Notes: a model not told the origin generated them from the sequence alone. A stretch of DNA of 64,000 nt from Enoplolaimus lenunculus (GCA_030248215.1 JASANG010003928.1:1-64000); one strand, 5' to 3'; shown: positions 35,859 to 47,795, counted from the first letter of the stretch. Program-made: numbers and translations.

Positions 35859-36127
35859 CAGATGTTGGGCGACAATTTAAATTATATATGCATTGATTGA
35901 TGGTGGAGAAATTGGGTGTGTGCCGAGCAAACGTTTAGTATGGCGAAATGTAAGTAAAAACAATGCATTATGGTGAGAAAACTGGGTATGTGCCAAGTGT
36001 TGTTATGATTATGTTTACACAAAGCAATGTATATTGAGGTAATTTGGTAATTTCAAGAATTAAATTGTGCTGTTGGTGGTGTTAAATAGTTGAAGAAAGT
36101 CTGAGACTATTGTGGAATTTTTTTAGA

Positions 36128-36133
36128 AATAAA
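36128..36133 (+). terminator. CREB3L: Poly(A) signal of the CREB3-like gene
   Basis: This is an AATAAA 270 bp after the stop codon, in AT-rich DNA with no further exon seen. It is the first clear signal downstream of the CDS. Confidence 0.5.
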
Positions 36134-36804
36134 ATGTACCGCATTTGCGTGTTTGGGTATGGTGGGGAAAAGGTTGTAAAGTGTCACAAGGGTGGTACGT
36201 AAATTGTCGAACCAATTACATACGTTTTGAAGTTCGGCAAACGATTTTTGATATACCCAATGAAGAAATGAAAGGATATTGGTAAATATGACGGTGATGG
36301 TTAAAGCATATTTTAAATATTGCGTTTAAAGTCGTGGGATCAGAGTTCGAAAAAGTATAATTTGGTTACGTTGGAAGGAGACTGTGCTGGTTTTGTGAAA
36401 GAGCAATAATATTATTCACTTGAAGTTTGGACGATTTTATGTATTGCTGGTTGGACGTGGTGTTTGGCAGTTTAATCGAATATGTGAGTATGAAGTCTTC
36501 CGTATTGTGCGTTGTTGTTGTTATTGTTGTTTAGTGCTTTTGGCAATTATTGCGCAGCTGTGCTCACGTTTCTGGGGTATGTTTAGGCAAGTTTTAATGT
36601 ACAGAATTACGTATATACAAATATTACATATTTGTTGCTAATGTTAACCTATTTCTATTATGAATTTCTGATTACCTATCGTGTGTTGATGTAGCACCGT
36701 ATAGAGATCTTCACGAAATTATGCTGTGGAATTTTTATGCAAAATGTGAGTTTCAAGTAAATTCATTGGACAAATTTGATTTGTAATCTATTCCTTAATG
36801 TGTC
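36134..36804. other. Intergenic DNA, no gene seen
   Basis: AT-rich. A short Cys-rich open stretch at 36420-36641 lacks any recognisable domain. Confidence 0.4.
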
Positions 36805-37060
36805 GTAAGTCATCATTAGACCAATGGGCATAAGTCAAAGTGGTATTCTCTCGCAACCGCTTCTTTGCCCAGGCCAAACTGCTATTATTCGCTCAAAATA
36901 ACAACTTGGCCCCATGTTACTTTAAGGGCCGTCCAGGTTTTTGGTTGTTCGATAAAAGAGTAGATTTAGATTCTGGATTATATTTTTTGATTAGGCTTAG
37001 GCTTAGTAACTCATTTTTGCAACGTTAGGAATACGCTTAATCTACTGTTACGCCCCTACG
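36805..37060 (+). mobile_element. TTAGGC-rich MITE copy, right end degraded
   Basis: GGCCCCATGTTACTTTAAGGG, GTCCAGGTTTTTGG and the GATTAGGCTTAGGCTTAG words match 43161-43396. The right end keeps CTGTTACGCCCC. The exact left edge is uncertain. Confidence 0.6.
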
Positions 37061-37752
37061 AAATATACATACGTTTATGTGTTCTTGAGGTTTATAAGAA
37101 TATACTTTTTCATTTCGTGCAGTTTGTAATTATATACGTATAGGTGCAATACGTATAACACATTTAATTTTAATCGAGTAATGCTTATTGCAAACTATTG
37201 TGCGTTTCCCACGTTACAATATTATTTTTACATTCTTGACTTAACTTTTTAGAGATGTCTGTATTGTTATATGAGGTTTCCGGCTCGTGGCCAGGTCCTA
37301 GATTTTAGAGGGGGTGCAAAGTTGGAACGGGGCATGCGGTAATTTCTTATTTTAGCAGAACCGCAGTTATTTCGAGGGAGGACGGTGGTGCTATGCCCTG
37401 CCCGTTTGGCTACGGACTTGTATGGTATATACGTATTCTTATGTTGTTTTTGGTTATAGAATATTGAACCAATGGGTGTTGCACACGTATTCGATTTTTA
37501 TGTATGTATGCACTTGTGTCATGTGTGTATTTATTGTTTGGTCTGTGTTTCAATATTGAAATGTAGTTGTGTTTTTTGTCTGTCTATTTTTAAATGCTTC
37601 TGTTCATTTTATACATAGAAATCGAATTTAGCGGACCAGTTGAATAAATCACGACGCTATTAAACGTAGGTTTTCATGGTACGTACGTATGCTTTGGATA
37701 TAGGTGTCACGGTTCATACTACAGAGACAGAGGTGTATACAGACGAACGGGC
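37061..37752. other. Intergenic DNA, no gene seen
   Basis: AT-rich, with only short frames on both strands. No repeat or RNA gene was recognised. Confidence 0.4.
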
Positions 37753-37760
37753 GACAGAAT

Positions 37761-38134
37761 CAGGGTGCAACCGGAATTCCGGTTCCGGCATTTTTTCACC
37801 TTCCGGTTCCGGTAAATTTTTACCGGATTTAAAAATTCCGGTGTTATAATTTGGCCGTTTTCTTAACTTTGCTAATTTTTAAGAATCTCTTTCGAAAGCC
37901 ACTTGTACTCCGAATATAAGCCATTGATGGTGGATTTCACTTCAGTCGATGGCGCAAATCTAAAATACAACAAATAAAATAAATACCTATGTTCGACTAA
38001 GGTTGTTTCACAAATAATAGAGCAAAAAAATGCGATTAAAATGAAATTTTTGGTGAAATGCATTTTTCAATTTCCGGTTCCGGTAAAATTTTCAAATTCC
38101 GGTTCCGGTAAATTGTAATTCCGGTTGCACCCTG
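37761..38134. mobile_element. hAT-like MITE of the CCGGTTCCGG family, complete
   Basis: The inverted ends are CAGGGTGCAACCGGAATT and AATTCCGGTTGCACCCTG, a perfect 18-bp pair. The flanks are GACAGAAT at 37753-37760 and GACAGAAT at 38135-38142, a perfect 8-bp target duplication. The 374-bp interior is non-coding, with CCGGTTCCGGTAAA strings next to both ends. It is therefore a non-autonomous hAT-type element and probably the youngest member of its family here. Confidence 0.93.
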
Positions 38135-38702
38135 GACAGAATGTATTTGATTCGAAATTTCTGGCGAGACAAAACCGATTTTTGATAAGGAGCATTCGCT
38201 GAGGAATAATGTTTTGGATTAATGAGTTCACAATTTTCTTTTTCGCTCGCTCGTTATATACCGTTCAGAAATGAAATCAAGGTTTGGTACGAACGTATAC
38301 GTATATTTTTGGTCTGCACGTCGAATTATTAGTGTGCTATGTGTCGTATTGCATACATGCGAACTAACTAAAAATTGAAATTCAGTGTATATATTTCAGA
38401 AATATTAACAATAATTGCAAAAAAAACACATGTATCTGACGTTGGTTTTACAACTACAACGTGCAAATAACATACTAATCACTCTAAAGGGTGTGATGTG
38501 TATATATAACACGGCCATTGTTGGGGGTATATACTCTCGGAACATTAGCTTCACAGTTTTAGCTTTCAACGGACGCCGTGTACTACACGACATGATAGTG
38601 TGTAGTTGTGACGTAATATAGACTGAGTTACAAAGTTATTCTCGGGTAATAACTTGTTTATTATCCCACAACGTAACGGTTAGGCATATTAGGTATCAGT
38701 AT

Positions 38703-39235
38703 TAGGGATGTCCCGGGGCCTGGATTTGATCCGGTTGCGCCGGGGCCGGCAAAATACACTAAACTTCAAACTTTATGTACCTTTTGCGTAAGTATGTAGC
38801 CAGGGTGCAACCGGAATTCCGGTTCCGGTTCCGGCATTTTTCCACCTTCCGGTTCCGGTTCCGGTAAATTTTTACCGGATTTAAAATTGGTATTAAATTG
38901 GCCTTTCTTACTTCTAATTTAACTTAACCCAACCACGAAAAAACAACAAAAAAAACCACATCAAAAAAGAGCAAAAAAAAAAAAAAAACTTCCCCCCCCA
39001 ACCCACCCCCCCCGATGCCGTTTTTATTATATTACGTCACGCGACTTGTTTTTTTGATACTCCGTTGTGAAGCTAGTATTTATTTGCCGTATCGCGTCAC
39101 GCGACCTTTTGCCTATGGTTAATATTAAAATTACTGTGCTGCGTTCGGATTCTGTCTAAATTGCGCCACAGGACATTGTTTTTCTAGTACCGTATGGCAC
39201 CGGCACCCTCTGGCCAAGTCCCCGGGACATCTCAA
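38703..39235. mobile_element. hAT-like element carrying a nested MITE
   Basis: The outer ends TAGGGATGTCCCGGGG and CCCCGGGACATCTCAA are inverted. The flanks ATCAGTAT at 38695-38702 and 39236-39243 form a perfect 8-bp duplication. Inside, from 38801, CAGGGTGCAACCGGAATTCC begins a second element of the CCGGTTCCGG family whose right end is missing or lost. The middle has low-complexity A and C runs near 38940-39010. Confidence 0.82.
38801..38900. mobile_element. Nested partial MITE, CCGGTTCCGG family
   Basis: The first 100 bp closely match the left end of 37761-38134, with extra TCCGGT repeats. No matching right end follows, so it is truncated, or the outer element itself arose from a fused pair. 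Confidence 0.7.
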
Positions 39236-39443
39236 ATCAGTATTTTACTTTTTTTTCCTGGGATTTATTACAAACTCATTGCATAATGTAACAGCTTATA
39301 ATACAGTGATACAGATTCGCGAAATTAGGGTCGCACAGGGCAACGAATACAATTTACCGGAACGGAACGGAATTGAAAATTTCACGGAACAGGAAAAAAA
39401 CAAAAAATACCACAAACCAAATATAAACAAAAAACAACAAAAA

Positions 39444-39486
<43 letters not shown>

Positions 39487-41202
39487 AAACACAACCGAAA
39501 AAAAAAACAACACCCACGTCACTAATATGCAATAGAGCAGTCAGCCGGACCCATCTTATCCAGCGATTTGTTAGCCAATCCGATGCGTCGATGGCATATT
39601 TTTGTAAGACGATGCGGTTGGTGTGTGTGTGTTGGTATGTATCTGTAAAATATGTTAACCCACCAGAGAAAGAGAGAGAGAAAGTACTTGGAAAGCAAAA
39701 ATTTTCCGGGAATTGTATTTTCTGTTTAGTGGGCCGGCTAGAATTAGGGTACGTGATGAACTGTAAATAAGGGTAGGTTACATTTTGTAAAAATTTCGAG
39801 AAAAAGTGTTGTCTTAATTGAAAAAGTTCCAATAACCGCTTGGCAAAAATTACAGATATGTTGTACCAGTAACTTCCAAGCTACCCATCTTGTATCCAAC
39901 CCCGTAGCCAAGGGAGGGCGGGGGGTGCGTTCCGCCCCCGTTGAAAAATTTTGCCACCACCTAAAAGTTGTCAACTTCGGTTGTACGGCAATAAAAAATC
40001 ATTGTATGCTTCTGAAACGTTTTTAGCGGTTCTAGCAAGCTCAGCCGACTACGGACCGGCTTGTACCGGCGTAGCCTTGTAATGAACTAGTCATTTACAA
40101 CACTATACAGGAAGAATGGAAGCTTTTTCGACCAGTTTCTGCTAAATCTCATTGCGGGGTGTGTATAATAAACAGCTTAAATCGTAATATAGCAGTATGC
40201 AAATGTGCTCTTTACCAACGCAAGCAGACATTTTAGTGCGAGCATGTCGTTGAGCTCAAAATATAGTGGGTTTTGTGTTTTATTTTGGTGGTTTTCGGTT
40301 GGTCGTAAAATTTTACATATACGTCGTTTTATGCTTCGATAGCTTCTGGCGTTTATATGAATTTTGTCGACATTGGGGGCGTAACGAATATGTATTTCTT
40401 TTTGGTACAGGGGTACGTATGAATGCTGGAAACGAGCTCGGATTTAATGAGCGAATATAGCGAGGGGCGCGTTGTTTACTCACGAACGTCCGGTGGTTAA
40501 AAGTGATCGGGTTTGTTTCACCTGACAGCGGCGCAAGATTTCTAATTAGTTCGTATTCTGTGATTATCCCCTGTTTGAGACACTGTGCTTATGTTTTGGC
40601 GCTTGGTAAGCGCTTTTAGCACTGTTTAAACTTGAAATGAGTGGTTTGTTTACAAATTATTATTGCACAGTTAAAGCTGTACGCGTAATATATATATCAA
40701 ATACGTACGAATCTGGTGGGAGATTTGAACATATCGTCGTCAGTCGTAGGCGTGTAGTAATATAGAAGCCCACGAGCAGTTAGTTTTACTGCGAAATCTG
40801 AACACTTTTGATTTTAAACTCTGCTGGGTTGGTCGTCTCTGTGCCTGGGTGTTCCGTTGGATCGGGTTTTAAAATCTGGTGGGCAGACGTTATGGCTGGG
40901 TGTCCCGTTGGTCGGCCAATGGTGGTTCACTTGTAGTCTTAATGTGTTGCGAAGTGACTGAAAAATAATTTACTTTGATACAACAATCTGCACCGTCAAA
41001 GTTATACGACTTGGGAACAGTTTATAACTCGTAAAATATTGATTAAAATTTACCTTCGATTCGATACCGTTTTAAAAGCGTAAAATATCCAACCATAAAA
41101 AGTATCTTTGCTCACCAGGAAATCGTGGATCCGTCACTTAGTAGCTTACAGAGCCATATGGTTGACACAAATTAGGCATATTTAAGCCAAAGTATGTGGT
41201 GG
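39236..41202. other. Intergenic DNA with simple repeats, no gene seen
   Basis: A run of about 40 A residues lies at 39445-39484 and makes a false Lys-rich frame. At 39890-39960 a GTAGCCAAGGGAGGGCGGGGG stretch resembles the end of a common DNA-transposon type, but no partner end was found. No gene is supported. Confidence 0.4.
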
Positions 41203-41345
41203 CCCATGTAAAGATCAGGGGCGGAACGTTTTTCTGAGGGACTGCAATTGAGTAAGCTTAAGTTTTAGACTAATTTTTTGCTTTGCATAGGCTTAGGAGT
41301 ATGCTCATTCTTACGCTTAGGCTTAGGAATATGCGTATAATACTG
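41203..41345 (+). mobile_element. TTAGGC-rich MITE copy
   Basis: TGGCCCATGT, GGGGCGGAACGTTTTT and CTTACGCTTAGGCTTAGGAA appear in the same order as in the inverse copy at 24500-24665. Confidence 0.7.
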
Positions 41346-41937
41346 TTCCGACCCTGTTCTTTACATTGGCCGTATTGGTACAAGATAGGAGACAAATTAA
41401 ATGGCTACAGCATTGTTTCGTTTGGAATTTAATTTCTCTAAAAGCAACGCTATTTCTGTTAACTTCTGACAGTCTGTTTATCGCTGAATCCAATTTAAAT
41501 AGTTTTGGCTTATTGAATTGTTGTAATTTCCGAATATGTACAGTGCTCATGATGCATAAATGTTTGCTACAGCAAAACTGAGAGTTACCTGGTTTCTCGG
41601 CATCGGGTGTTGTTTTCTGATTCAATAACGATTTTTGGATTCTGATAAAATTGTGACTACGTAATTACGAATGTATATATAGTGTAAGTGATAATCAGGA
41701 TGACACGGACAGATTTGTTTTACTGGAGCAAGTGGTTTATTAACTGCGCCGCTGACTATCATAGCGTTAATTAAACGAACACCACGCATGAAAGTTTTTA
41801 ATGAAACACATTATTTTGTATTATATTCATTCATGTATATATCTGCAGTCTTCACTGTGCGTTATATCACTTTTCTGTATCCTGTGTTGTTTTTGGTCGT
41901 ATTATGAGTGCATTATTTTGTGATATGTCTACGTTTA

Positions 41938-41947
41938 TTATATATAC

Positions 41948-41985
<38 letters not shown>
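41938..41985. repeat. AT dinucleotide microsatellite
   Basis: A TATATACATATACATATATATA-type tract about 48 bp long with two C interruptions. Confidence 0.9.
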
Positions 41986-41986
<1 letters not shown>

Positions 41987-42087
41987 GCATTGTTTGCACA
42001 AGATTGCACTATACATAATATGGGTTTTTGTCGCATAATATGTAAGTTGTCAGAGTGTGATAATACGTATATATAGCGTGTTAGGTG

Positions 42088-42247
42088 TTAGGGTTGCGCT
42101 ATAGTTTTTTGACTGCGGCGCCTTCCGTCACCCGTACGGCGCCGTAGGTCACCGTGCGGCATCGTACACATATAACTCGTGTACGATGACGGATGGCGCC
42201 GTACGGGTGACGAACGCCGCCGGACGTCAACTATAGCGCAACCCTTA
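42088..42247. mobile_element. Palindromic Harbinger-like MITE with TTA duplication
   Basis: The ends GGGTTGCGCTATAG (42091) and CTATAGCGCAACCC (to 42244) are perfect inverted repeats, and the match continues inward as GCGGCGCC and CACCCGTACGGCGCC arms. Flanking TTA at 42088-42090 and 42245-42247 fits the 3-bp target preference of PIF/Harbinger. At 154 bp it is nearly all arm, so its RNA would form a long hairpin. Confidence 0.85.
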
Positions 42248-42513
42248 ATGTGGTTGCTAATTCGTATAATCCGTATTTATTATTGTCAACTTCAACGACT
42301 TCCTTATTGAACCTTTGTTGACGGTTTGCCAATTGTTTTTAAAAAATAAGTAGTATTTTGGTTGTTGTTTTTTGTGGCGGTCAAGCTCCAGCGAATCAAT
42401 ACACTACTGGACTCTTAGCCAGTTTAACCGTATTTCAATTTAACGCTTGAGCGCACGCTTCTGAGGCGCTTACGTATATGTTAGACTTCTTCTAAACCTA
42501 AGCATTAGTGTAA

Positions 42514-42849
42514 ATGTGTCACAACTGTACAACAACCGGTCACTGTACACTGGTCGTTTTTCAGTTTCCCCGTTCAACAATCAAGGAGATGTACGGTTGT
42601 TTTTGTTTTATAAATTTGAATCAGTTAAAATTTGTCCGAAGACATCGATCTTACCGGTTTTTTAATGAAATCAATTTAATTGTCCTCTCGCGAGTTCCTA
42701 GTGCGCGGCTATTAAAGAAAGTTCTAACGAAAAATTCGTGGTCCGGTTTGTGGCTAATTATTTTTAAATGTGATTCCGACTTATTGCCGTGCCGAACATT
42801 GTTCGATTCGGCTTTTAGTGTTGTTGCCGCCGTGGTTTGCAACTTTTAA
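42514..42849 (+). other. Open stretch without support as a gene
   Basis: An uninterrupted plus-strand frame of 111 codons between two MITEs. No domain, no clear splice or promoter context, and composition like the flanks. I list it only because it is the longest frame in this intergenic part. Confidence 0.15.
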
Positions 42850-42892
42850 TTTCGTATTAACCGCAACAAGTGTATAAATATTCGATTCCATA

Positions 42893-42998
42893 GGGTTGCG
42901 CTGTACTTTAATGTGCTAGCGCGCCGCGTGTTGTATAAAAATTGTTTGATATGACGCGAGGCGGCGTACGTGGCCGCGCGGAGAGTATAGCGCCATCC
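42893..42998. mobile_element. Diverged second copy of the palindromic MITE
   Basis: It starts GGGTTGCGCTGTACT and ends GTATAGCGCCATCC, the same inverted ends as 42091-42244 with several changes. The interior is again GC-rich with GCGCGCC words. The target duplication is not clear. Confidence 0.65.
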
Positions 42999-43169
42999 AG
43001 GGCACGTTTCGGTGATTATTTCCTAATGTTAAATTTTGAATTGAGTTGATTATGCAATGAACTTTGGAGTATTTACAGAACTGGTCGTACGCAAAAACTT
43101 TTACAGGCTTTGTTTAGGTCTTCGCGTAGGCTTAGACTCAAGTTTAGTGACTATCTGTTTGGTCCATGT

Positions 43170-43395
43170 TACTTTAAGGGGCGTCCAGGTTTGTGGTGGG
43201 TCTATAAAAGAGTACGTTTAGATTCTAGATTACATTTTTTTGCTTAGGCTTAGGCTTAGGAACACATTTTTGCAACGCTTAGGATTAGGCTTAGGAACAC
43301 ATTTTTGCAACGCTTAGGATTAGGCTTGTGAAGTCATTTTTGCAACGCCTAGGTTTAGGCGTATGCTTAATTTGCTGTTACGCCCCCTTAAAGTA
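43170..43395. mobile_element. TTAGGC-rich MITE with TA flanks
   Basis: The inverted ends CTTTAAGGGGCGT (43172) and ACGCCCCCTTAAAG (to 43393) are flanked by TA on both sides, as in Tc1/mariner-type insertions. Inside, a 35-bp unit with CTTAGGAACACATTTTTGCA is repeated about three times (about 43255-43350). It is non-coding. Similar DNA just outside the ends in other copies means the true borders may lie slightly further out. Confidence 0.65.
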
Positions 43396-43399
43396 ATAT

Positions 43400-45060
43400 T
43401 AGCCATATGTTTTGTAGATCAACCATACTGTACTCATAATGTTTTATCAACCAACACCCAAAATGGCACATGCTGAATTCATCAGCTTGGCGTTACTGTT
43501 GTGTTATTATGGACGATGTTTACAGCAAAATAAACAAATTGGTACAAGTGATGTTTTGATGCTTTGTTTTAAATGTATCGCGTGGTAGTTGGCCGTAGCC
43601 GTTTGTAAGTACTTACTTTTGTACAGATTGCATAAATGTGTGTGTGTAAAGATCAGGGACGTTTACAAAAGAAAGGGGATCGGAAGATATATATTTTTCA
43701 CTGACGCTTTTGGAGAAAATAAACGAATAAGACGCAGGTACGGAATATGGACCCGTCTAGGAATTAACCAACCCCGCTGTTTTACAGAGTCTAAAATATA
43801 AAAAGTTATTGCTTTGTGACAAATTGGAATGCTGGCGCTGCACGTCCGTGGTAGATATACGCTACAATAACGTATGTAATATATGTATGAAGAGGCCATA
43901 CAGTGTCAAAGTCTGAAATTTATTATTTCAAATACAAACAGTACTATATTTAAATTTTTGAGTTGTATTCGTTTGCGCTTGACAGTATTGTGTTCGATCC
44001 ATATAGTGTGTTTGTACTTTATACATTGTGTTGATATTCGTGTTGGTGAATGTTTTGTTCGAGGGGGAGGGATAATGATTGTAGTAATGTTGTAGATATT
44101 TAGTGTCACACATGTACAGAACGAAAAAAATTTTTTGTGCTTTTAGATTTTTACTATACGCATATGTTTAAGTTTAGCCGGCGAAATAACCTTCGTCGAA
44201 CATAGATATTCACGTAATCTGCTGTATTTTAGATTCTCCATATGCATGGAAGTGAAATTTGCGTTCGAAGGCGTTACTAATTGAACAAATGGTTTTAAAA
44301 AGACTTCTTAAAAATCAGCAAATTTCAAAAAAATCAACATTTTATACTACCGGAATTTTAACATCGGTAAAAATTTATCGGAACCGGAAACTAAAAAACG
44401 CCGAAACCGGAATTCTAGTTGCTCCCTGCCAACTAGTGGTTACGTTAAAATGTGTTTTGCTATTAGATGTCATTCTCAAATGTTGGTTTTTCGTTTACTA
44501 CGTCTGCTGTTTTGACTTCTATTTATTTATTCTCGCTTTTATGGGTATAATGGAATAAAGAAGCTTTGGTTTGTTAATATGAACGTTGTAGACTGATAAG
44601 TTTCACTACCCCACTCCTATCCTATGGCGTCATATATTAACACGGGAAAAACACTAAGATGTGATGCCGACATTTCTCAGCATATTTCTACCAACAAAAT
44701 TCTGTTTAAACAATTAACTCGCAACTTCCAGTTCCACTGGAGCTGTGTTCACTAACGTTCCAACTTGTGGCACACAAATGAAATTTACTCAATATTAATC
44801 CGCCGAACCTAGATGCAACGTCAGCGCTTTAGATTTTATTGAATCTTACACGCATGGTTCTGTAAAATAATGATCACACTGAATTTCAGTACTTAGGTAG
44901 TTGTTAAATTAAGAGTAAACACCTTCTCACATTGAGTTGCCTATAGGCAACTCAGCGCAGTGTATATACGTTAAATAATATATATCAGGCAGTGTTTAAC
45001 AATCGCAAAGCGTATACATATAGTACTAAATCACCACACGACGTGAGAGCCCCCTCGGGC
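43400..45060. other. Intergenic DNA with one partial MITE
   Basis: At about 44340-44437, CCGGAATTTTAACATCGG and GCCGAAACCGGAATTCTAG end in TTGCTCCCTG, which is one end of the CCGGTTCCGG MITE family. No partner end was found. No gene was seen on either strand. Confidence 0.45.
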
Positions 45061-45071
45061 TCGAGCGTCAA

Positions 45072-45140
45072 GCTCCTATAGCTCAGTGGTGATGGTATAC
45101 CCCTCCCACTCCAGTCACTGGAGTTCGAATCCTAGCATAA
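45072..45140 (+). repeat. tRNA-like sequence, probably a SINE head
   Basis: TAGCTCAGTGG is a canonical A box, and AGTTCGAATCC about 40 bp later is a canonical B box. The cloverleaf does not close: the T stem pairs poorly, and the anticodon region is replaced by the palindrome CTCCAGTCACTGGAG. I therefore read it as tRNA-derived, not a working tRNA gene. Confidence 0.6.
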
Positions 45141-45159
45141 AAGTAAGCCAACTAATTTA

Positions 45160-45536
45160 TGCGGGGTTCACGCTATAACTGGGGCAGCTCGGAACATGTT
45201 TTGTCCCTATTACAACAGCTGGTAACTAGTGATAGGCATCGGATATTTTTAATATCCGGCAATTCTCGCCGGATATTTATCCGGATATCCGAAGTGAAAT
45301 TTTCTATTTCGGATATACGAAATTCGATTTTGTGTTTTTTGAGTTTTCGAACCTCAATTTTTGTTTCTTAAGCACTTGTTTTAATTTGTTGCTCCAAAGA
45401 ATTTCTGAAATTTCCCACAAAATTAGCGATAAATCAAACAATTAATACAGATACATATTAAGACAAAATGTTGCCCAATCGTCTTATAGGTACAAAACGT
45501 GTCCCAGGTTGCCCCGGTTATAATGTGAACCCCGCA
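45160..45536. mobile_element. Fold-back MITE with 54-bp inverted ends
   Basis: 45160-45213 starts TGCGGGGTTCACGCTATAAC, and 45483-45536 is its inverse, ending GTTATAATGTGAACCCCGCA. Identity is about 80% by eye. The interior holds GGATATCCGG words like those near 23040-23110. It starts 20 bp after the tRNA-like sequence. The target duplication is unclear. Confidence 0.8.
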
Positions 45537-47733
45537 TCAGGGTTGAATACAGAATTTCTTTTCGTCAACTCCAGCTACTTCAGCGGTGACACAATGTACA
45601 TTATTTCAAAATGTTTTTTATACAACAGCATTTCGGATATCCAGCGGATATGCGGCAGGGTACAACCGGAGGTCTGCCCCCGGCTCCGGCAGAAAATCGG
45701 CCTCCGACTCCGGTAGAAATTTTGCCGGAGGATCCCGCCATTTCGGTAGTAAAGTTTTGCATATGCCAGCTAATATTGCTACAAATTTGTGGGGTTGAAT
45801 CCGGCAAAAAAACCTGCCAACAGAATTAGTAGTTTTTTAATAATATATGACCAATTATTAAATTAATCACAAATTAGGTTGGAAATAAACCCGACACATA
45901 TCTGCAATAAATGCTGTATCAAAGAGAACCATCCAAATCACAGATAGATATAGCAGTCGTTTTAAGATTAAAGAAGTACATAGTAGCAAAGATGCAACTG
46001 GAATCTCCATCGTTTTTCATACTATTCGGTTTTGGTATTAACCTCGGGATTTGAATTATCCGATTCTGTTTCCTTGTTTTTAATTCTGGTTGTTTCGCTC
46101 GCGCGTCTGAAATTAACAAAGTTAAAAAGCTCATTTCAAGATTCATAATATAAAAATAGTTGGCTCTTCTACATTTTCCCCACATTAATACGCCCAGGCT
46201 AGGCGTAGGAGACGGTTTTCACAATGGTTGTAATTAACAACTCTTCCTTCTTAATTAAACCTTTATCTTGTTTGGCTTTTTTCGCTGGAGCTCACACCTC
46301 TGATATTTTACTTGCAAAATACACTGAAATTTTCAGTGGAAAAAATAAAACCCAAAAACCAATGTATACACAAGTTGTGGGATGTGGGTAAGGATTTTTA
46401 CCCAACCCGAGCTTCACCCACAACAACAAGAATTTTTTTACGATCGGGAATACCGAGCAAAAAAGGTCTACCAACGACTTACCTTTTACCCACACCTGAA
46501 GTTACACCAGTATTTTAAAGATCGCAAGTGATTATTCCACTTTAATAACGTTTAGTGTTGTAGCTTCAATGAATAAATTATACAAACAAAATTTTACTAG
46601 AAACAACAAAATTGCCAACCCAAATAACTAAACCACGGGAAGCACCGACCAGAAATAAAATATACAATAGTAGTAGGTTTTCCACCTTAAAACTTAAAAA
46701 TCTGGCACGGGTAAAAACTGTGAATTTTTTACCCGTGTAAATTCACCCGAGGGTATGCCCGGGGCTGCCTATTTTGCCTTTTCACTAGGTATACACAGTT
46801 TTATAAATTATACAAAAACATATGTCAGATAGTTTGCAGAAGCTGCGCAAAGGCTGCCTTGCAGTAAAGTTTTTCAGATACTAATTTTTGATATTTTAAG
46901 CCGAAACATTATTCGTCACAAAATCGGAAAAATTCATGTGCGTTCTTGAATCATTTTAAGAATTACGGCCAGAGCAGCAATTCCGATACAACCCTGGCGG
47001 ACAGCAGCTCAACGCCAAAAGCAGTCACACCCTTGAATTGCAAAAATGAGCGCAATGGTTACGCGAAATGCTTACCTTGTTAATATTCAGCCCTTCATTT
47101 GTGGATATTTTGCTGTCAATCGAATACACATGACGTTATTTGTTGTGTACATGTTGCTGTGATGCACTTGCTCGTCAGTGTTTACCTTCCGCATTGCATG
47201 CAAGTTGAATGTAGATAGTTCTCATCTAAGTTAGTGCAGTATACCAGTATATACAGTGTATCACGAAAATTTTACAGACTGCTGCGGGTACAAAACGATT
47301 TCGTTAACCTGTAAACAATATTTCAAAAATGATTAAATTATTAAACTTATTAAAATGTGCAAGAAACATTCCCATTAATGCAGCAAACACAATAATAAAT
47401 TCCAGCTGGGTGCCAAAACTGACGCGCGGTTTGCACGGGCGAATACGTGTTTAAGGATTGTTGTTCGCAAAACCATTAAATTACGGCCCAAATCATTTTC
47501 CCCAACACTATTGTTTATTACTTTCCCAAGCGAAAGCTTAGTCTTACGCTAAACATAAGCTTCAGCTTATTTCTTTAATCCAATCGAAAGGAGAAAATAA
47601 ACAAGTACCAATCTTTGAACTAGTTCTTAGATGAATAGATAGATACACAGATATTGTGAAGAAGATGACCAAAACAATATCCAGACTATAGAGGTCCAAG
47701 CAGTCCTAAAGTAAACGAGTATTTTACTTAACT
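45537..47733. other. Intergenic DNA, no gene seen
   Basis: At 45657-45740 there is a partial transposon copy (GTACAACCGGAGGTCTGCCC) matching 24740-24890. At about 46985-46999 ATTCCGATACAACCCTGG looks like another single transposon end. No coding sequence was recognised. Confidence 0.4.
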
Positions 47734-47739
47734 TTTATT
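47734..47739 (-). terminator. USP6NL: Poly(A) signal of the USP6NL-like gene
   Basis: AATAAA on the minus strand, 57 bp after the stop codon. Confidence 0.6.
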
Positions 47740-47795
47740 GCCCGTGTTTGCGGTACAGCTGCTTTTAAATATTTTAAAACATACTTACATTAAAT

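Noticed and set aside
39445-39484. Poly(A) run as a retroposed gene or SINE tail
   Set aside because: No head or coding sequence was found upstream. It is an isolated homopolymer that also creates a false Lys-rich frame.
43240-43350. TTAGGC repeats as an interstitial telomere
   Set aside because: The words are interrupted, occur inside a MITE family with defined ends, and recur at five sites in both orientations.
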